A stretch of DNA of 26,065 bases from JAQIBY01 sp034658655 (lineage in GTDB: Bacteria > Bacteroidota > Bacteroidia > Bacteroidales > ML635J-15), in assembly GCA_034658655.1 (NCBI GenBank), contig JAYEFQ010000011.1:1-26065 (forward strand). The letters are read 5' to 3'. The notes beneath the pieces were generated by a model. The model made no database searches, was not told the DNA's origin, and saw only the letters and a program-made list of their open reading frames with translations. A program made the position numbers and the translations under genes. Shown here piece by piece: positions 7,690 to 15,898 of the stretch. Every line of letters starts with the position of its first letter. Within the stretch, counting starts at the first letter, position 1.

Positions 7690-9546
7690 TTATTTGTCCT
7701 CCAAACTTTTTTGAAACTTTTCTTTTAATTCAGAGATGTAAAATGGTAAGCCCTGAATCTTATTGTATTGCTCATATTTGTAATCTGGGTGTTGACTTCT
7801 CAAATAAGTTGAGAATTGTCCATTGTTCAATTCACAGACAATAATTTTTTTAAATTTACTGAAAATCTCTGCAGTATTTCTAGGTAACGGATTGATATAA
7901 TTGAATTGTGCTAAACTAATATCATGTCCATTATCACGCATTTCTTTAACTGCTGAGTGAAGTGCACCATAAGTTCCACCCCAACCAACTACAAGCAAAT
8001 CTCCTCCTTCGTCATTCCCATAGACTTCTTGTTCAGGAATGTAATTGGCTATGCGGTTAACTTTTTCCTGACGCAATTCAGTCATTTTTTCGTGGTTATA
8101 TGGATTATGTGATACTTCTCCATAAATGTCAGATTTCTCTAACCCACCTACTCTATGTCTCAATCCTTTTTGTCCGGGAACAGCCCAGAAACGATTGAGT
8201 TTTTCAGGATCTCTTCGGTAAGGTTGGTAATCCGGATCGTTATCTTCTACGTTTGGTGTTTTAATCTCAGGGATTTTACTCATTTCCGGAAGTCTCCATA
8301 ATTCAGTACCGTTTGCCAGATAACCGTCAGTTAATAAAATAACCGGAGTCATATGTTCTATGGCCAAACGTGATGCCTCAAAGGCATAATGGAAACAATT
8401 TCCTGGAGTTGTTGCTGCAATAACTGGCATTGGGCTTTCCCCATTTCTGCCAAATAATGCTTGCATTAAGTCTGATTGTTCTGTTTTGGTTGGTAATCCG
8501 GTTGATGGTCCACCACGTTGAACATTAACAATAACTAATGGTAATTCTGTGATAACAGCAAGTCCTAAAGCTTCAGATTTCAATGCTAGACCAGGACCAG
8601 AAGTACTAGTTGCTGCAAGTTTGCCAGTGAAACTAGCCCCAATTGCAGTCATTACGCCGGCAATTTCATCCTCTGCTTGGAAAGTTTTTACACCTAAATC
8701 TTTATGATTTGATAATTCCTGCAAAATTTCAGTAGCTGGAGTAATCGGGTAGGAGCCGAGGAACAATTCCTTATTTGCTTTTTCTGCACCTGCAATTAAA
8801 CCCCATGCTGTTGCAATATTTCCTGTAATTTGACGGAATTTACCTTTGCGATTTTTAACCGGGTTAATCTGGAAAGTGGTTGACAATGCTTCAATAGTTT
8901 CAGCATAATTGTATCCACCACAAAGCACTGCAATGTTTGCATCTGCTAAATGTGGTTTTTTACCAAATTTACGACGGAGGAAATCTTTACCGTTTTCGAT
9001 GTCGCGATTAAACAACCAGAACAGGATTCCCATGACAAATTGATTACGGGTCTTGTCTGCTGTTTTGTTGTCAATACCTAAGTTGAGCTTTTTGACTGTG
9101 GCACGCGATAATTCAGTAATCGGTGCTTTAATCAAATTGTAACCTTGTAGGCTTCCATCCCCTAGTGGGTCTTCAACATACCCTGCTTTTTTGTAGTGCT
9201 TGTTGTCAAAATTATCAATATCGATAATAATGGTTGCACCTGATTTTACCCATTTTAAGTTAGACTTTAGTGCTGCCGGATTTAATGCGACAAGCACGTC
9301 GGCGAGGTCTCCGGGTGTTTCCACATCCTTGTGACCGATTCGAACCTGAAAACCGGATACTCCAGCAATGGTTCCTTGTGGCGCTCTGATTTCTGATGGG
9401 AAATCCGGGAACGTTGAAAGATCGTTACCTAAAGATGCAGATGCATCAGAAAATTGGTTTCCTGTTAGCTGCATACCGTCGCCGGAATCTCCTGCAAACT
9501 TGACAACCACATCTTCACGCTCGATTACTTTTCCATTCTTGCTCAT
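7690..9546 (-). CDS. korA: 2-oxoglutarate:ferredoxin oxidoreductase alpha subunit (gamma-alpha fusion)
   Basis: This is the large subunit of KorAB, 618 residues from the chosen start. The N-terminal gamma domain opens with KFAGDSGDGMQLTGNQFS and carries RAPQGTIAGVSGFQVRIG. The alpha pyrimidine-binding domain follows, with GSYPITPATEIL, QAEDEIAGVMTAIGAS and TSGPGLALKSEALGLA, then a transketolase C-terminal-like domain (LLVVGWGGTYGALHSAV). The frame extends 14 codons further up to 9588, but those codons run into the TAATTTTG promoter element at 9586-9593, and MSKNGKVIE is the family-typical beginning, so the ATG at 9544-9546 is preferred. It is first in a korA-korB operon. Confidence 0.94.
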   Translation of the reverse strand: MSKNGKVIEREDVVVKFAGDSGDGMQLTGNQFSDASASLGNDLSTFPDFPSEIRAPQGTIAGVSGFQVRIGHKDVETPGDLADVLVALNPAALKSNLKWVKSGATIIIDIDNFDNKHYKKAGYVEDPLGDGSLQGYNLIKAPITELSRATVKKLNLGIDNKTADKTRNQFVMGILFWLFNRDIENGKDFLRRKFGKKPHLADANIAVLCGGYNYAETIEALSTTFQINPVKNRKGKFRQITGNIATAWGLIAGAEKANKELFLGSYPITPATEILQELSNHKDLGVKTFQAEDEIAGVMTAIGASFTGKLAATSTSGPGLALKSEALGLAVITELPLVIVNVQRGGPSTGLPTKTEQSDLMQALFGRNGESPMPVIAATTPGNCFHYAFEASRLAIEHMTPVILLTDGYLANGTELWRLPEMSKIPEIKTPNVEDNDPDYQPYRRDPEKLNRFWAVPGQKGLRHRVGGLEKSDIYGEVSHNPYNHEKMTELRQEKVNRIANYIPEQEVYGNDEGGDLLVVGWGGTYGALHSAVKEMRDNGHDISLAQFNYINPLPRNTAEIFSKFKKIIVCELNNGQFSTYLRSQHPDYKYEQYNKIQGLPFYISELKEKFQKSLEDK

Positions 9547-9585
9547 GATGTATGATAGCGTTTGTTTAAACCTAATTATTTGTAA

Positions 9586-9593
9586 CAAAATTA
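9586..9593 (-). promoter_or_regulatory. -7 promoter element of korAB
   Basis: The minus-strand TAATTTTG matches TAnnTTTG exactly and would place the transcription start near 9581, giving a leader of about 35 nt. No matching -33 TTTG is seen at the usual distance. Confidence 0.45.
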
Positions 9594-9738
9594 AGGACTT
9601 TCTACAATTAGCATACAGAAAACATGTAAATTTTTAAAGAAAAATCAACATGGGTTAAGTAGTTGAAAATTAGAGGGTTTCCCTCGGTTGTAGTGGAAGG
9701 TTAACAGCCTGTTATAAGATATATATCATGATTCTTTG

Positions 9739-9768
9739 AAAAAAAAGACCAGAAAGATTCCGGTCTTT
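9739..9768 (-). terminator. rho-independent terminator of the peroxiredoxin gene
   Basis: On the minus strand a 7-bp stem AAAGACC/GGTCTTT with an 11-nt loop is followed directly by a T run, 39 bp after the peroxiredoxin stop codon. Confidence 0.8.
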
Positions 9769-9806
9769 AAATTTTCTTGACAATTTTTTGAAAAATGATG
9801 TGTCTT

Positions 9807-10439
9807 TTAATGCTTGCTAAGATAATCCGAAATTCCTGCTTGATCTGCTTTTAATGCATCTTCTCCTTCATGCCAATCTGCAGGACAGACTTCTCCGTGT
9901 TTTTCACAATATTGGAGGGCATCGATTACTCGTAATGCTTCGTCAACACTGCGCCCAAGCGGCATATCGTTAATGAGCATATGGCGAACTATGCCTTCCT
10001 TGTCAATAATGAATAATCCACGATAAGCTTGTGGAAGCCCTTCGTATTCTACATTTCCATCTTCAGTATAAACATATTCGCCAGCTAAGACACCATATTT
10101 ATCCGATATTAATAGTGATTGATCTGCAACAATCGGATATTTTACGCCTTCAATGCCTCCTTCTTTTTTTGGTGTGCTAAGCCATTTCCAATGTGAAAAA
10201 GCAGAGTCCACCGAACATCCAACAACTTGTACGTTTCTGGACTCAAAATCAGCAAGTCGTTTTTGAAATGCGATGATTTCTGTTGGGCAAACAAAGGTAA
10301 AGTCTGCCGGATAGAAAAAGAAGAGTACATCTTTTTTCCCTAGGTATTGTTCTAAACTAAAATTTTCAACAATTTCGCCTCCGTTTACAACGGCTTGTGA
10401 ATTGAATTTTGGTGCTTTTTTTCCAATTAATGTTTCCAT
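9807..10439 (-). CDS. typical 2-Cys peroxiredoxin (AhpC/Prx1 type)
   Basis: This 210-residue cytoplasmic thiol peroxidase reduces H2O2, organic peroxides and peroxynitrite. Peroxidatic Cys51 lies in DFTFVCPTE, with the PxxxT/SxxC pattern of the family, and resolving Cys185 lies in HGEVCPADW. The GGLG-like element is GGIEGVKYP and the C-terminus ends in YLSKH without a YF motif, features associated with enzymes less easily overoxidised (this last point is inference). It stands alone as a single gene: its own terminator follows and 67 bp separate it from the gene upstream. No AhpF is nearby, so the reductant is probably thioredoxin or an AhpF encoded elsewhere. Confidence 0.95.
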   Translation of the reverse strand: METLIGKKAPKFNSQAVVNGGEIVENFSLEQYLGKKDVLFFFYPADFTFVCPTEIIAFQKRLADFESRNVQVVGCSVDSAFSHWKWLSTPKKEGGIEGVKYPIVADQSLLISDKYGVLAGEYVYTEDGNVEYEGLPQAYRGLFIIDKEGIVRHMLINDMPLGRSVDEALRVIDALQYCEKHGEVCPADWHEGEDALKADQAGISDYLSKH

Positions 10440-10506
10440 GAAGTTTGCATTTTTATTTTTAAGTAAACAGCTTATGAAACAGATTGTTTAATGAAAATCG
10501 AACGTT

Positions 10507-11172
10507 TTAATCTTCAGTATTATAATTAAAACCGACGCGTTTACCGGTTTGAATTTTTGATTTGTTTATTCGCTCTTTCATTTGATTTACCGTTGCTAAT
10601 TGTATGTTTTTTAATGGCGGAACAAGCAGGTCAAATTTTAGTGCATATAATATGGTGCCATCAACAACTTTTTTTAGCTCGTCTTGAGTAATTTTATTTT
10701 CATCAAAACTGGGGTAGGTCGAGCCTAATTCTTTTTGACCTTCAATGAAATAGTGATTGTTTTTATTAATGAAGATGCGACCAATTAAATATCCAATGTC
10801 TTCAGCACGATTATATTTAAAACTATCTGAAAGAAAATTGTAAATATTAATGATTCCGCCGTATGTGCTTAGTGGGTCTTCTTTTGCACTAACAGCTTTC
10901 CAAATTTGATGCTCTAGTGGAAATTCAAAAATATTAGAATGCATATTAAAGATAAGTAAATCTCCTGCAATTCTAATCTCTGCTTCGAAAACACCTCTGT
11001 CACGGTATTCAAGCAAAACTCTTTTGTCTGCATTGATAAGGTCTGCATTGTATTCGCTGACAATGTCTTGCAAAATGCTTTTTATGGTTTTAAACGCCTC
11101 TTTGGTGTTATCATAAACTTTTTGCTTAACCTGCGACTTTTCTAATAATGTTTTTATAATTTCTTCTTTCAT
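10507..11172 (-). CDS. conserved hypothetical protein downstream of proS
   Basis: This 221-residue soluble protein has no signal peptide or membrane segment. The N-terminal ~55 residues are a charged helix (KEEIIKTLLEKSQVKQKV onwards). A mixed alpha/beta region follows with GDLLIFNMHSNIFEF, YGGIINIYNFLSDSFKYNR and GYLIGRIFINKNNHYF, and a C-terminal GKRVGFNYN. From memory, very similar proteins occur widely in Bacteroidota and are annotated only as hypothetical. An upstream in-frame ATG at 11199 would make it overlap proS by 17 bp; the ATG at 11170-11172 (MKEEIIKTL) leaves a 10-bp gap and is the more natural start. It is co-directional with proS and probably co-transcribed. I recognise no catalytic motif and assign no function. 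Confidence 0.8.
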   Translation of the reverse strand: MKEEIIKTLLEKSQVKQKVYDNTKEAFKTIKSILQDIVSEYNADLINADKRVLLEYRDRGVFEAEIRIAGDLLIFNMHSNIFEFPLEHQIWKAVSAKEDPLSTYGGIINIYNFLSDSFKYNRAEDIGYLIGRIFINKNNHYFIEGQKELGSTYPSFDENKITQDELKKVVDGTILYALKFDLLVPPLKNIQLATVNQMKERINKSKIQTGKRVGFNYNTED

Positions 11173-11182
11173 AATATCAATA

Positions 11183-12655
11183 TTAATATGCTTTTGCAAA
11201 TATTACTCGGCGTTTCGATGGTTTTCCGGTAACCATACATTGTCCTTCCTCTTCGTTAGAGTCTATTGGAATACAACGGATTGTTGCTTTTGTTTCATTT
11301 TTAATCCGCTCTTCAGTTTCAGCAGTGCCGTCCCAATGTGCCAAAATGAAGCCGGGTTTTTCTTTTAAACGTTTTTTGAATTCATCGTAACTGTCAACTT
11401 TAGATGTTGTTTCTTCTCGTCTAATTTTTGCTTTATTGAAAATGTCTGTCTGCATTTCCTCTAGAAGATTTTCAATGTATTTAACAATTTCAGATTCTGC
11501 AACAAAGGATTTTTCCAATGTATCACGACGTGCAACTTCAAATTGTCCACTTTCTAAATCTCTCGGACCAACTGCAACGCGTACTGGATATCCTTTTAAT
11601 TCGTATTCTGCAAATTTGAATCCCGGACGTTGAGAATCTCGTTTGTCGAACTGAACGGTGATTCCATGAGATTTTAATGCGTTTATAATTGGGTCAATGC
11701 GTTCTGAAATTGCATTAAGCTGATCATCATTTTTGAAAATAGGGACAAATACAACTTGAAAAGGTGCTAGTTTTGGTGGTAGAACCAGTCCTAGATCATC
11801 AGAATGGCTCATTATTAATGCTCCCATTAATCGGGTTGAAACACCCCAGCTGCTTGCCCAAACATGTTCTTCTTTATTTTCTTTAGTGAGAAATTTCACA
11901 TCAAACGCTTTGGCAAAATTTTGTCCTAAAAAATGTGATGTCCCACTTTGTAGAGCTTTCCCGTCCTGCATTATAGCTTCAATTGTGTAAGTTTCAACTG
12001 CACCGGCAAAGCGTTCGCTGTCAGTTTTTGTTCCAATTTTTATAGGCATTGCCATCCAGTTTTCTGCAAATTCTGCATAAACATTAATCATTTGCTTTGT
12101 TTCTTCAATGGCCTCTTCTTTGGTGGCATGTGCTGTGTGTCCTTCTTGCCAAAGAAATTCTGTGGTACGTAAAAACAAACGAGTCCGCATTTCCCATCGA
12201 ACGACATTTGCCCATTGGTTGACAAGAATTGGAAGGTCACGATAGGACTGTATCCAGTTTTTGTAAGTGTTCCAAATAATTGTTTCTGATGTCGGGCGAA
12301 CAATTAACTCTTCTTCGAGTTTAGCATCTGGGTCAACCTCAATTTCATTGTTCTCTGTCGTTTTTAACCGATAATGCGTGACAACCGCACATTCTTTGGC
12401 AAATCCATCTACATGGCTGGCCTCTTTGTTAAAGAATGATTTCGGAATAAATAGAGGGAAATAGGCATTCATATGGCCAGTGTCCTTAAACATCTTATCC
12501 AACTGAGCTTGCATTTTTTCCCAAATTGCGTATCCGTATGGTTTTATTACCATGCTACCACGCACTGCTGAATTTTCCGCTAAGTCGGCTTTCACAACGA
12601 GTTCATTGTACCATTGTGAGTAATTTTCGCTACGTTTTGTCAATCCTTTAGACAT
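11183..12655 (-). CDS. proS: prolyl-tRNA synthetase, archaeal/eukaryote-like type
   Basis: This 490-residue class II aminoacyl-tRNA synthetase charges tRNA-Pro. It is the short form without the bacterial editing insertion, the type usual in Bacteroidota. Visible core motifs are RPTSETIIWNTYKNW, RWEMRTRLFLRTTEFLWQEGH (motif 2 region) and SSWGVSTRLMGALIM (motif 3 region). The anticodon-binding domain (about residues 295-395) and the C-terminal domain follow, ending in the family-typical aromatic terminus FAKAY. The start MSKGLTKRSENYSQWYN fits the family. It is probably transcribed from the TAGTTTTG element at 12705-12712 and may share its transcript with the hypothetical gene downstream. Confidence 0.97.
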   Translation of the reverse strand: MSKGLTKRSENYSQWYNELVVKADLAENSAVRGSMVIKPYGYAIWEKMQAQLDKMFKDTGHMNAYFPLFIPKSFFNKEASHVDGFAKECAVVTHYRLKTTENNEIEVDPDAKLEEELIVRPTSETIIWNTYKNWIQSYRDLPILVNQWANVVRWEMRTRLFLRTTEFLWQEGHTAHATKEEAIEETKQMINVYAEFAENWMAMPIKIGTKTDSERFAGAVETYTIEAIMQDGKALQSGTSHFLGQNFAKAFDVKFLTKENKEEHVWASSWGVSTRLMGALIMSHSDDLGLVLPPKLAPFQVVFVPIFKNDDQLNAISERIDPIINALKSHGITVQFDKRDSQRPGFKFAEYELKGYPVRVAVGPRDLESGQFEVARRDTLEKSFVAESEIVKYIENLLEEMQTDIFNKAKIRREETTSKVDSYDEFKKRLKEKPGFILAHWDGTAETEERIKNETKATIRCIPIDSNEEEGQCMVTGKPSKRRVIFAKAY

Positions 12656-12673
12656 AATAAATATGGTATGAAA

Positions 12674-12703
12674 TTTGCATTAAATCATTTGAATTTATAT
12701 TTG
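12674..12703 (+). promoter_or_regulatory. promoter of the lipoprotein-barrel operon
   Basis: TTTG at 12674-12677 and TATATTTG at 12696-12703 are 18 bp apart and match the Bacteroidota -33/-7 consensus exactly. The ATG of the lipoprotein is 29 nt after the -7 element. Confidence 0.75.
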
Positions 12704-12704
12704 T

Positions 12705-12712
12705 CAAAACTA
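12705..12712 (-). promoter_or_regulatory. -7 promoter element of proS
   Basis: The minus-strand TAGTTTTG matches TAnnTTTG exactly and would start transcription near 12700, about 45 nt before the proS ATG. It lies two bases beyond the divergent lipoprotein -7 element, so the two polymerase footprints overlap. Confidence 0.5.
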
Positions 12713-12732
12713 TAAAAAATAAAGATTATACC

Positions 12733-14205
12733 ATGAAATATTTTATGCTAATATCACTCGGAATTATTATCCTCGCCTCAGGATGCACTACCAGTGTATA
12801 TCTAGGAGAAGGATATGGTTATGATGATGTGTATTATTCTCCCGGAAAGGAAATGGTTGCAGAATCCAGTAATAACAATCAAAATTTAAGCTTAGGAAAT
12901 ATCAATTCTTCGCAGTATGAAGACCCTGTTGAGTCAAATCAGTATAATGATGATACCTATTATGAGGAAGATGGCTATTATGCTGAGGATGAGTATTATG
13001 AAGAAGACGGATATTATGAAGATGGTAATTATGTTGAAAATGATTACTATTATGATGATCAATACTATTATGCCGACAGATTAAGACGGTTTCACGGAGC
13101 ATATTATTATGATCCGTTTTATTACGATTCATATTATTTTGGTTTCAATTGGAGTTGGAATAATCCTTGGTACACTCCTTGGTATGGTATAGGTTACCAT
13201 CCATATTATTCTTCATGGCACTCTCCTTATTATAATCCATATTATTATGGTTACAGTCCTTATTGGAATGGCTATTGGACAGGTTATTATGCTGGAGGCG
13301 GTGGATATGATGATTATTGGGGCGATTCTGATGATGATGATAATAACTTTGTTGGACATCGTGGTTCAGTAGGTGGTGATGGTAGTGGTGCCAGTGGTAA
13401 TCGTCAGCCTGGAGATACTCGTACTGGTGTGAAATCTGATAATGTAAGTGAGGTGAGTGCAGTTCGTGAAGGTGGAAATTCAGCAACAAACTCTGGAGAA
13501 AGCGTTGCAATAAGTACGAACCAATTGGATAGAAAAGAAAATGATGTTAAGCCGGATGCAAATAAAAACCCGATTGATAGTAGGGTAACAAGTTCAGAGC
13601 GTATTCCTGCTAGTGGTCGTGAGGTAAATAGCAGTAATAGTAGAGTTAATAATAGTGGTGTAGCACGTGTTGCTAACGAGAGAAAACCTCAGGCTACACC
13701 AAGAACACCGGCTCAAAGAGAAAATTCAGTTAAGCCCTCAAATTCAAATAGTGCGAATGCTCGTAAACCTCGTTATTATCAAAGACCGCAAAATAATTCG
13801 GGAACTCGCTATAATAACAGTAGAACATATACCCGTCCTAGGAGTAGCTCATCATCAAATGTGAGACAAAGTACTAACTCTCGGAATTCCGGTTCATCTG
13901 TTCGAAGTAATCCACGTTCAAGTGGTTCTTCTTATAGACCAAGTAATTCGCGCTCAAGTAGTAGCTCAAGGTACTCAAAGCCATCCTCTACTAATCGAAC
14001 AAATAGTCGTTATAGCAGACCATCGAGTAGTTCTTCTTCATCTAGTCGTTCATCCGGTAGTAGCCACAGAAGCAGTGGATCTTCATCCAGTCGTTCGTCT
14101 GGTAGTAGTTTTAGCAGTGGTTCATCAGGAAGCTCAAGTTCAGGCTCAAGTTCATCAAGGAGCTCAGGAGGAAGCAGCAGTAGTAGTAGTGGTGGAAGAA
14201 GATAA
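12733..14205 (+). CDS. low-complexity lipoprotein, Tyr/acidic head and Ser/Arg tail
   Basis: This 490-residue protein starts with a lipoprotein signal peptide and lipobox LASGC (Cys18), so it should be membrane anchored. Four compositional blocks follow: Tyr plus Asp/Glu (about residues 60-110, repeated YYEEDGYY-like units), Tyr/Trp/Pro/Asn (about 120-195), a short Asp run with a Gly/Ser spacer (about 195-225), and a long polar part that becomes almost pure Ser, Arg, Gly and Asn (about 300-490, with repeated SSRSSGSS-like units). Net charge is negative at the head and positive in the tail. Similar Bacteroidota lipoproteins have been labelled vitellogenin-like, which says nothing about function. 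The next gene, 29 bp on, is an outer-membrane barrel, so a shared envelope role is likely. The start is well supported by the exact promoter upstream. Confidence 0.85.
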   Translation: MKYFMLISLGIIILASGCTTSVYLGEGYGYDDVYYSPGKEMVAESSNNNQNLSLGNINSSQYEDPVESNQYNDDTYYEEDGYYAEDEYYEEDGYYEDGNYVENDYYYDDQYYYADRLRRFHGAYYYDPFYYDSYYFGFNWSWNNPWYTPWYGIGYHPYYSSWHSPYYNPYYYGYSPYWNGYWTGYYAGGGGYDDYWGDSDDDDNNFVGHRGSVGGDGSGASGNRQPGDTRTGVKSDNVSEVSAVREGGNSATNSGESVAISTNQLDRKENDVKPDANKNPIDSRVTSSERIPASGREVNSSNSRVNNSGVARVANERKPQATPRTPAQRENSVKPSNSNSANARKPRYYQRPQNNSGTRYNNSRTYTRPRSSSSSNVRQSTNSRNSGSSVRSNPRSSGSSYRPSNSRSSSSSRYSKPSSTNRTNSRYSRPSSSSSSSSRSSGSSHRSSGSSSSRSSGSSFSSGSSGSSSSGSSSSRSSGGSSSSSSGGRR

Positions 14206-14234
14206 TTTTGTTTAACGAAATAAAGTTTAAGATA

Positions 14235-15680
14235 ATGAAAAGATATAGCCTTATAATAGCAATTATTGCATTAAGTCTGACAGCTTTTGGGCAAAATCAG
14301 GTGGATGCATTGCGTTACTCCTCATTGGACGGTACAGGAACCGCAAGGTTTACCTCCATGGCAGGTGCATTTAGTAGCTTGGGTGGTGATTTTTCATCCA
14401 TTAGTTTGAATCCTGCAGGCCTGGGTGTGTATCGCAGTTCTGAATTTACCTTTACACCTTCGATTTCATTTACGAAAAGTCAATCTGATTTTTTAAGTAA
14501 TAGAGAAACAGATTTTACCTACAATGTTAATATGGGAAATATTGGATATGTAGGTACCATATTAATTGATGATGATGCTTATGCATTAAAAAGTATGAGC
14601 TTTGGATTCGGATACAATAATCTCAAAAATTTTAATGAGGTTATTGAAATTGAAGGTGAAAATACCATTAATTCGATGACAGATCATTTTGCATCTAGAG
14701 CGAATGGTCTAGATTATTCTTCATTTGATAGTTTTTATTTGTCTCCCGCATGGGAAACCTATCTTTTTGATCCTATTGTGCCGGATACAAATGTTTATGT
14801 GAGTGCTTATGATGCCAGAGGTCAGGTTCAGAGAATGGATATCAATCGCAAAGGGCACATGGGAGAATATGTTTTTTCTATGGGATTAAATTTTAATCAT
14901 GAGTTATACATAGGTGCAAGTTTTGGAATTCAAGATGTGAGCTTTTCTCAAAATATCTTTTATAAAGAGGAGGACCCGGATGATTTAATTACTGATTTTA
15001 ATTCGTTTGATTATACAGATCGTTTAGAGGCTGATGGAACCGGTTATAATTTTAAAATTGGTGCAATTTATCGTCCCATTGAGTGGATGCGAATTTCTGG
15101 AGCGTTGCATACACCGACATTTTATAATATGTATGAAGAGTACAGCACTAATTTTAATTCTACCTTTGCTGATACCTCATTTAGTTTCCCTTCTCCATCA
15201 GGATATTTTAATTATAGTTTGATTTCTCCACTTCGTGCAGTTGCCGGAATGTCATTTATAATAATGAGACAAGGACTTGTGAGTTTCGATTATGAGTTCT
15301 TAAATTACTCTATTAGCAAATTGCGCTCAGATGATTATTCATTTAATACTGAAAATGATGCCATACAAGATGCATTTAAGGCTTCTCACATATTTAAGCT
15401 TGGAGCTGAATATAAGCTTGGGTTAATTGCATTGCGTGGGGGATATTCATATATTACAAATCCCTATGCATCAGGACAATTGAATGCCGGAGATGATTTG
15501 ATGAAATTCTCAGGTGGGTTTGGATTTAGAACACAAAGTTTCTTTTTTGATATGGCTTATGTGTATCAAGATAAATCAAATAAATATTTAATGTATGAAG
15601 GATATGGGTTAGATGCTCCCGAAGCAGATATTGATCGTTTAAGACATTCTGTGTTGGCAACCATTGGCTTTAGGTTTTAA
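14235..15680 (+). CDS. FadL/OMPP1-like outer-membrane beta-barrel protein
   Basis: This 481-residue protein has a signal peptide (MKRYSLIIAIIALSLTAFG, cleaved near Gln20). The mature N-terminus carries ALRYSSLDGTGTARFTSMAG, SLGGDFSSISLNPAGLGVYR and SEFTFTPSIS, the pattern of Bacteroidota proteins annotated as OMPP1/FadL/TodX or hemin-receptor-like transporters. Alternating hydrophobic and aromatic strands run to a terminal Phe (TIGFRF), as expected for a BAM-assembled barrel. The substrate is unknown; the family takes up hydrophobic compounds in proteobacteria. The frame opens nine codons earlier at 14208, but only the ATG at 14235 puts the signal peptide at the terminus. It is co-transcribed with the lipoprotein gene and followed by a terminator. 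Confidence 0.86.
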   Translation: MKRYSLIIAIIALSLTAFGQNQVDALRYSSLDGTGTARFTSMAGAFSSLGGDFSSISLNPAGLGVYRSSEFTFTPSISFTKSQSDFLSNRETDFTYNVNMGNIGYVGTILIDDDAYALKSMSFGFGYNNLKNFNEVIEIEGENTINSMTDHFASRANGLDYSSFDSFYLSPAWETYLFDPIVPDTNVYVSAYDARGQVQRMDINRKGHMGEYVFSMGLNFNHELYIGASFGIQDVSFSQNIFYKEEDPDDLITDFNSFDYTDRLEADGTGYNFKIGAIYRPIEWMRISGALHTPTFYNMYEEYSTNFNSTFADTSFSFPSPSGYFNYSLISPLRAVAGMSFIIMRQGLVSFDYEFLNYSISKLRSDDYSFNTENDAIQDAFKASHIFKLGAEYKLGLIALRGGYSYITNPYASGQLNAGDDLMKFSGGFGFRTQSFFFDMAYVYQDKSNKYLMYEGYGLDAPEADIDRLRHSVLATIGFRF

Positions 15681-15702
15681 ATATGATAGCATAGTATATG
15701 AG

Positions 15703-15733
15703 AGAGTTCGGAGCGATTCGGACTCTTTTTTTT
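15703..15733 (+). terminator. rho-independent terminator of the lipoprotein-barrel operon
   Basis: The 8-bp stem AGAGTTCG / CGGACTCT (one G-T pair, 8-nt loop) runs into a T-tract ending at 15733, 22 bp after the barrel stop codon. Confidence 0.88.
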
Positions 15734-15791
15734 AGGGTTCTACTGCAATTTTAGTGGGTTATGATTGAATTATTAATGTTGAGCGAAAATA

Positions 15792-15862
15792 GGCAGGGCT
15801 AAAGCCCCATTTTGTCTCGCATGCTTTTCCACCCCGACCTGAAGGACAGGGTTAAGCGTGTG
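15792..15862. repeat. REP-like element with two hairpin cores
   Basis: A GGGCTAAAGCCCC hairpin core (about 15796-15808) is followed by ACCCCGACCTGAAGGACAGG (15833-15850). The second looks like a decayed copy of the perfect palindrome CCCCGACCTGAAGGTCGGGG, since the right arm reads AGGACAGGG instead. Outer words CGCATGCTT and AAGCGTGTG extend the pairing. It resembles dispersed palindromic repeats seen in Bacteroidota intergenic DNA. Confidence 0.5.
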
Positions 15863-15865
15863 CTC

Positions 15866-15898
15866 AAAAAAATGGGAGCCTGTTTTTTCGACTCCCAT
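15866..15898 (-). terminator. minus-strand terminator-like hairpin
   Basis: A 7-bp stem ATGGGAG/CTCCCAT (13-nt loop), read on the minus strand, is followed by seven T residues. No minus-strand gene precedes it, so it either stops antisense transcription coming from the deiminase region or is a chance hairpin. Confidence 0.45.

Noticed and set aside
9673..9685. GAGGG-TTT-CCCTC hairpin between peroxiredoxin and korA
   Set aside because: A 5-bp stem with a 3-nt loop and no T-tract in either direction is too weak to call a terminator.
12902..13510. Minus-strand open frames of 76 and 121 codons inside the lipoprotein gene
   Set aside because: They are His/Asn-rich mirror images of the Tyr-codon-rich lipoprotein sequence, without their own start context.
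13922..14215. 97-codon plus-strand frame rich in Val/His/Gln within the lipoprotein tail
   Set aside because: It is the +2 frame of the Ser-codon repeats (AGT/TCA), so its length is a composition effect.
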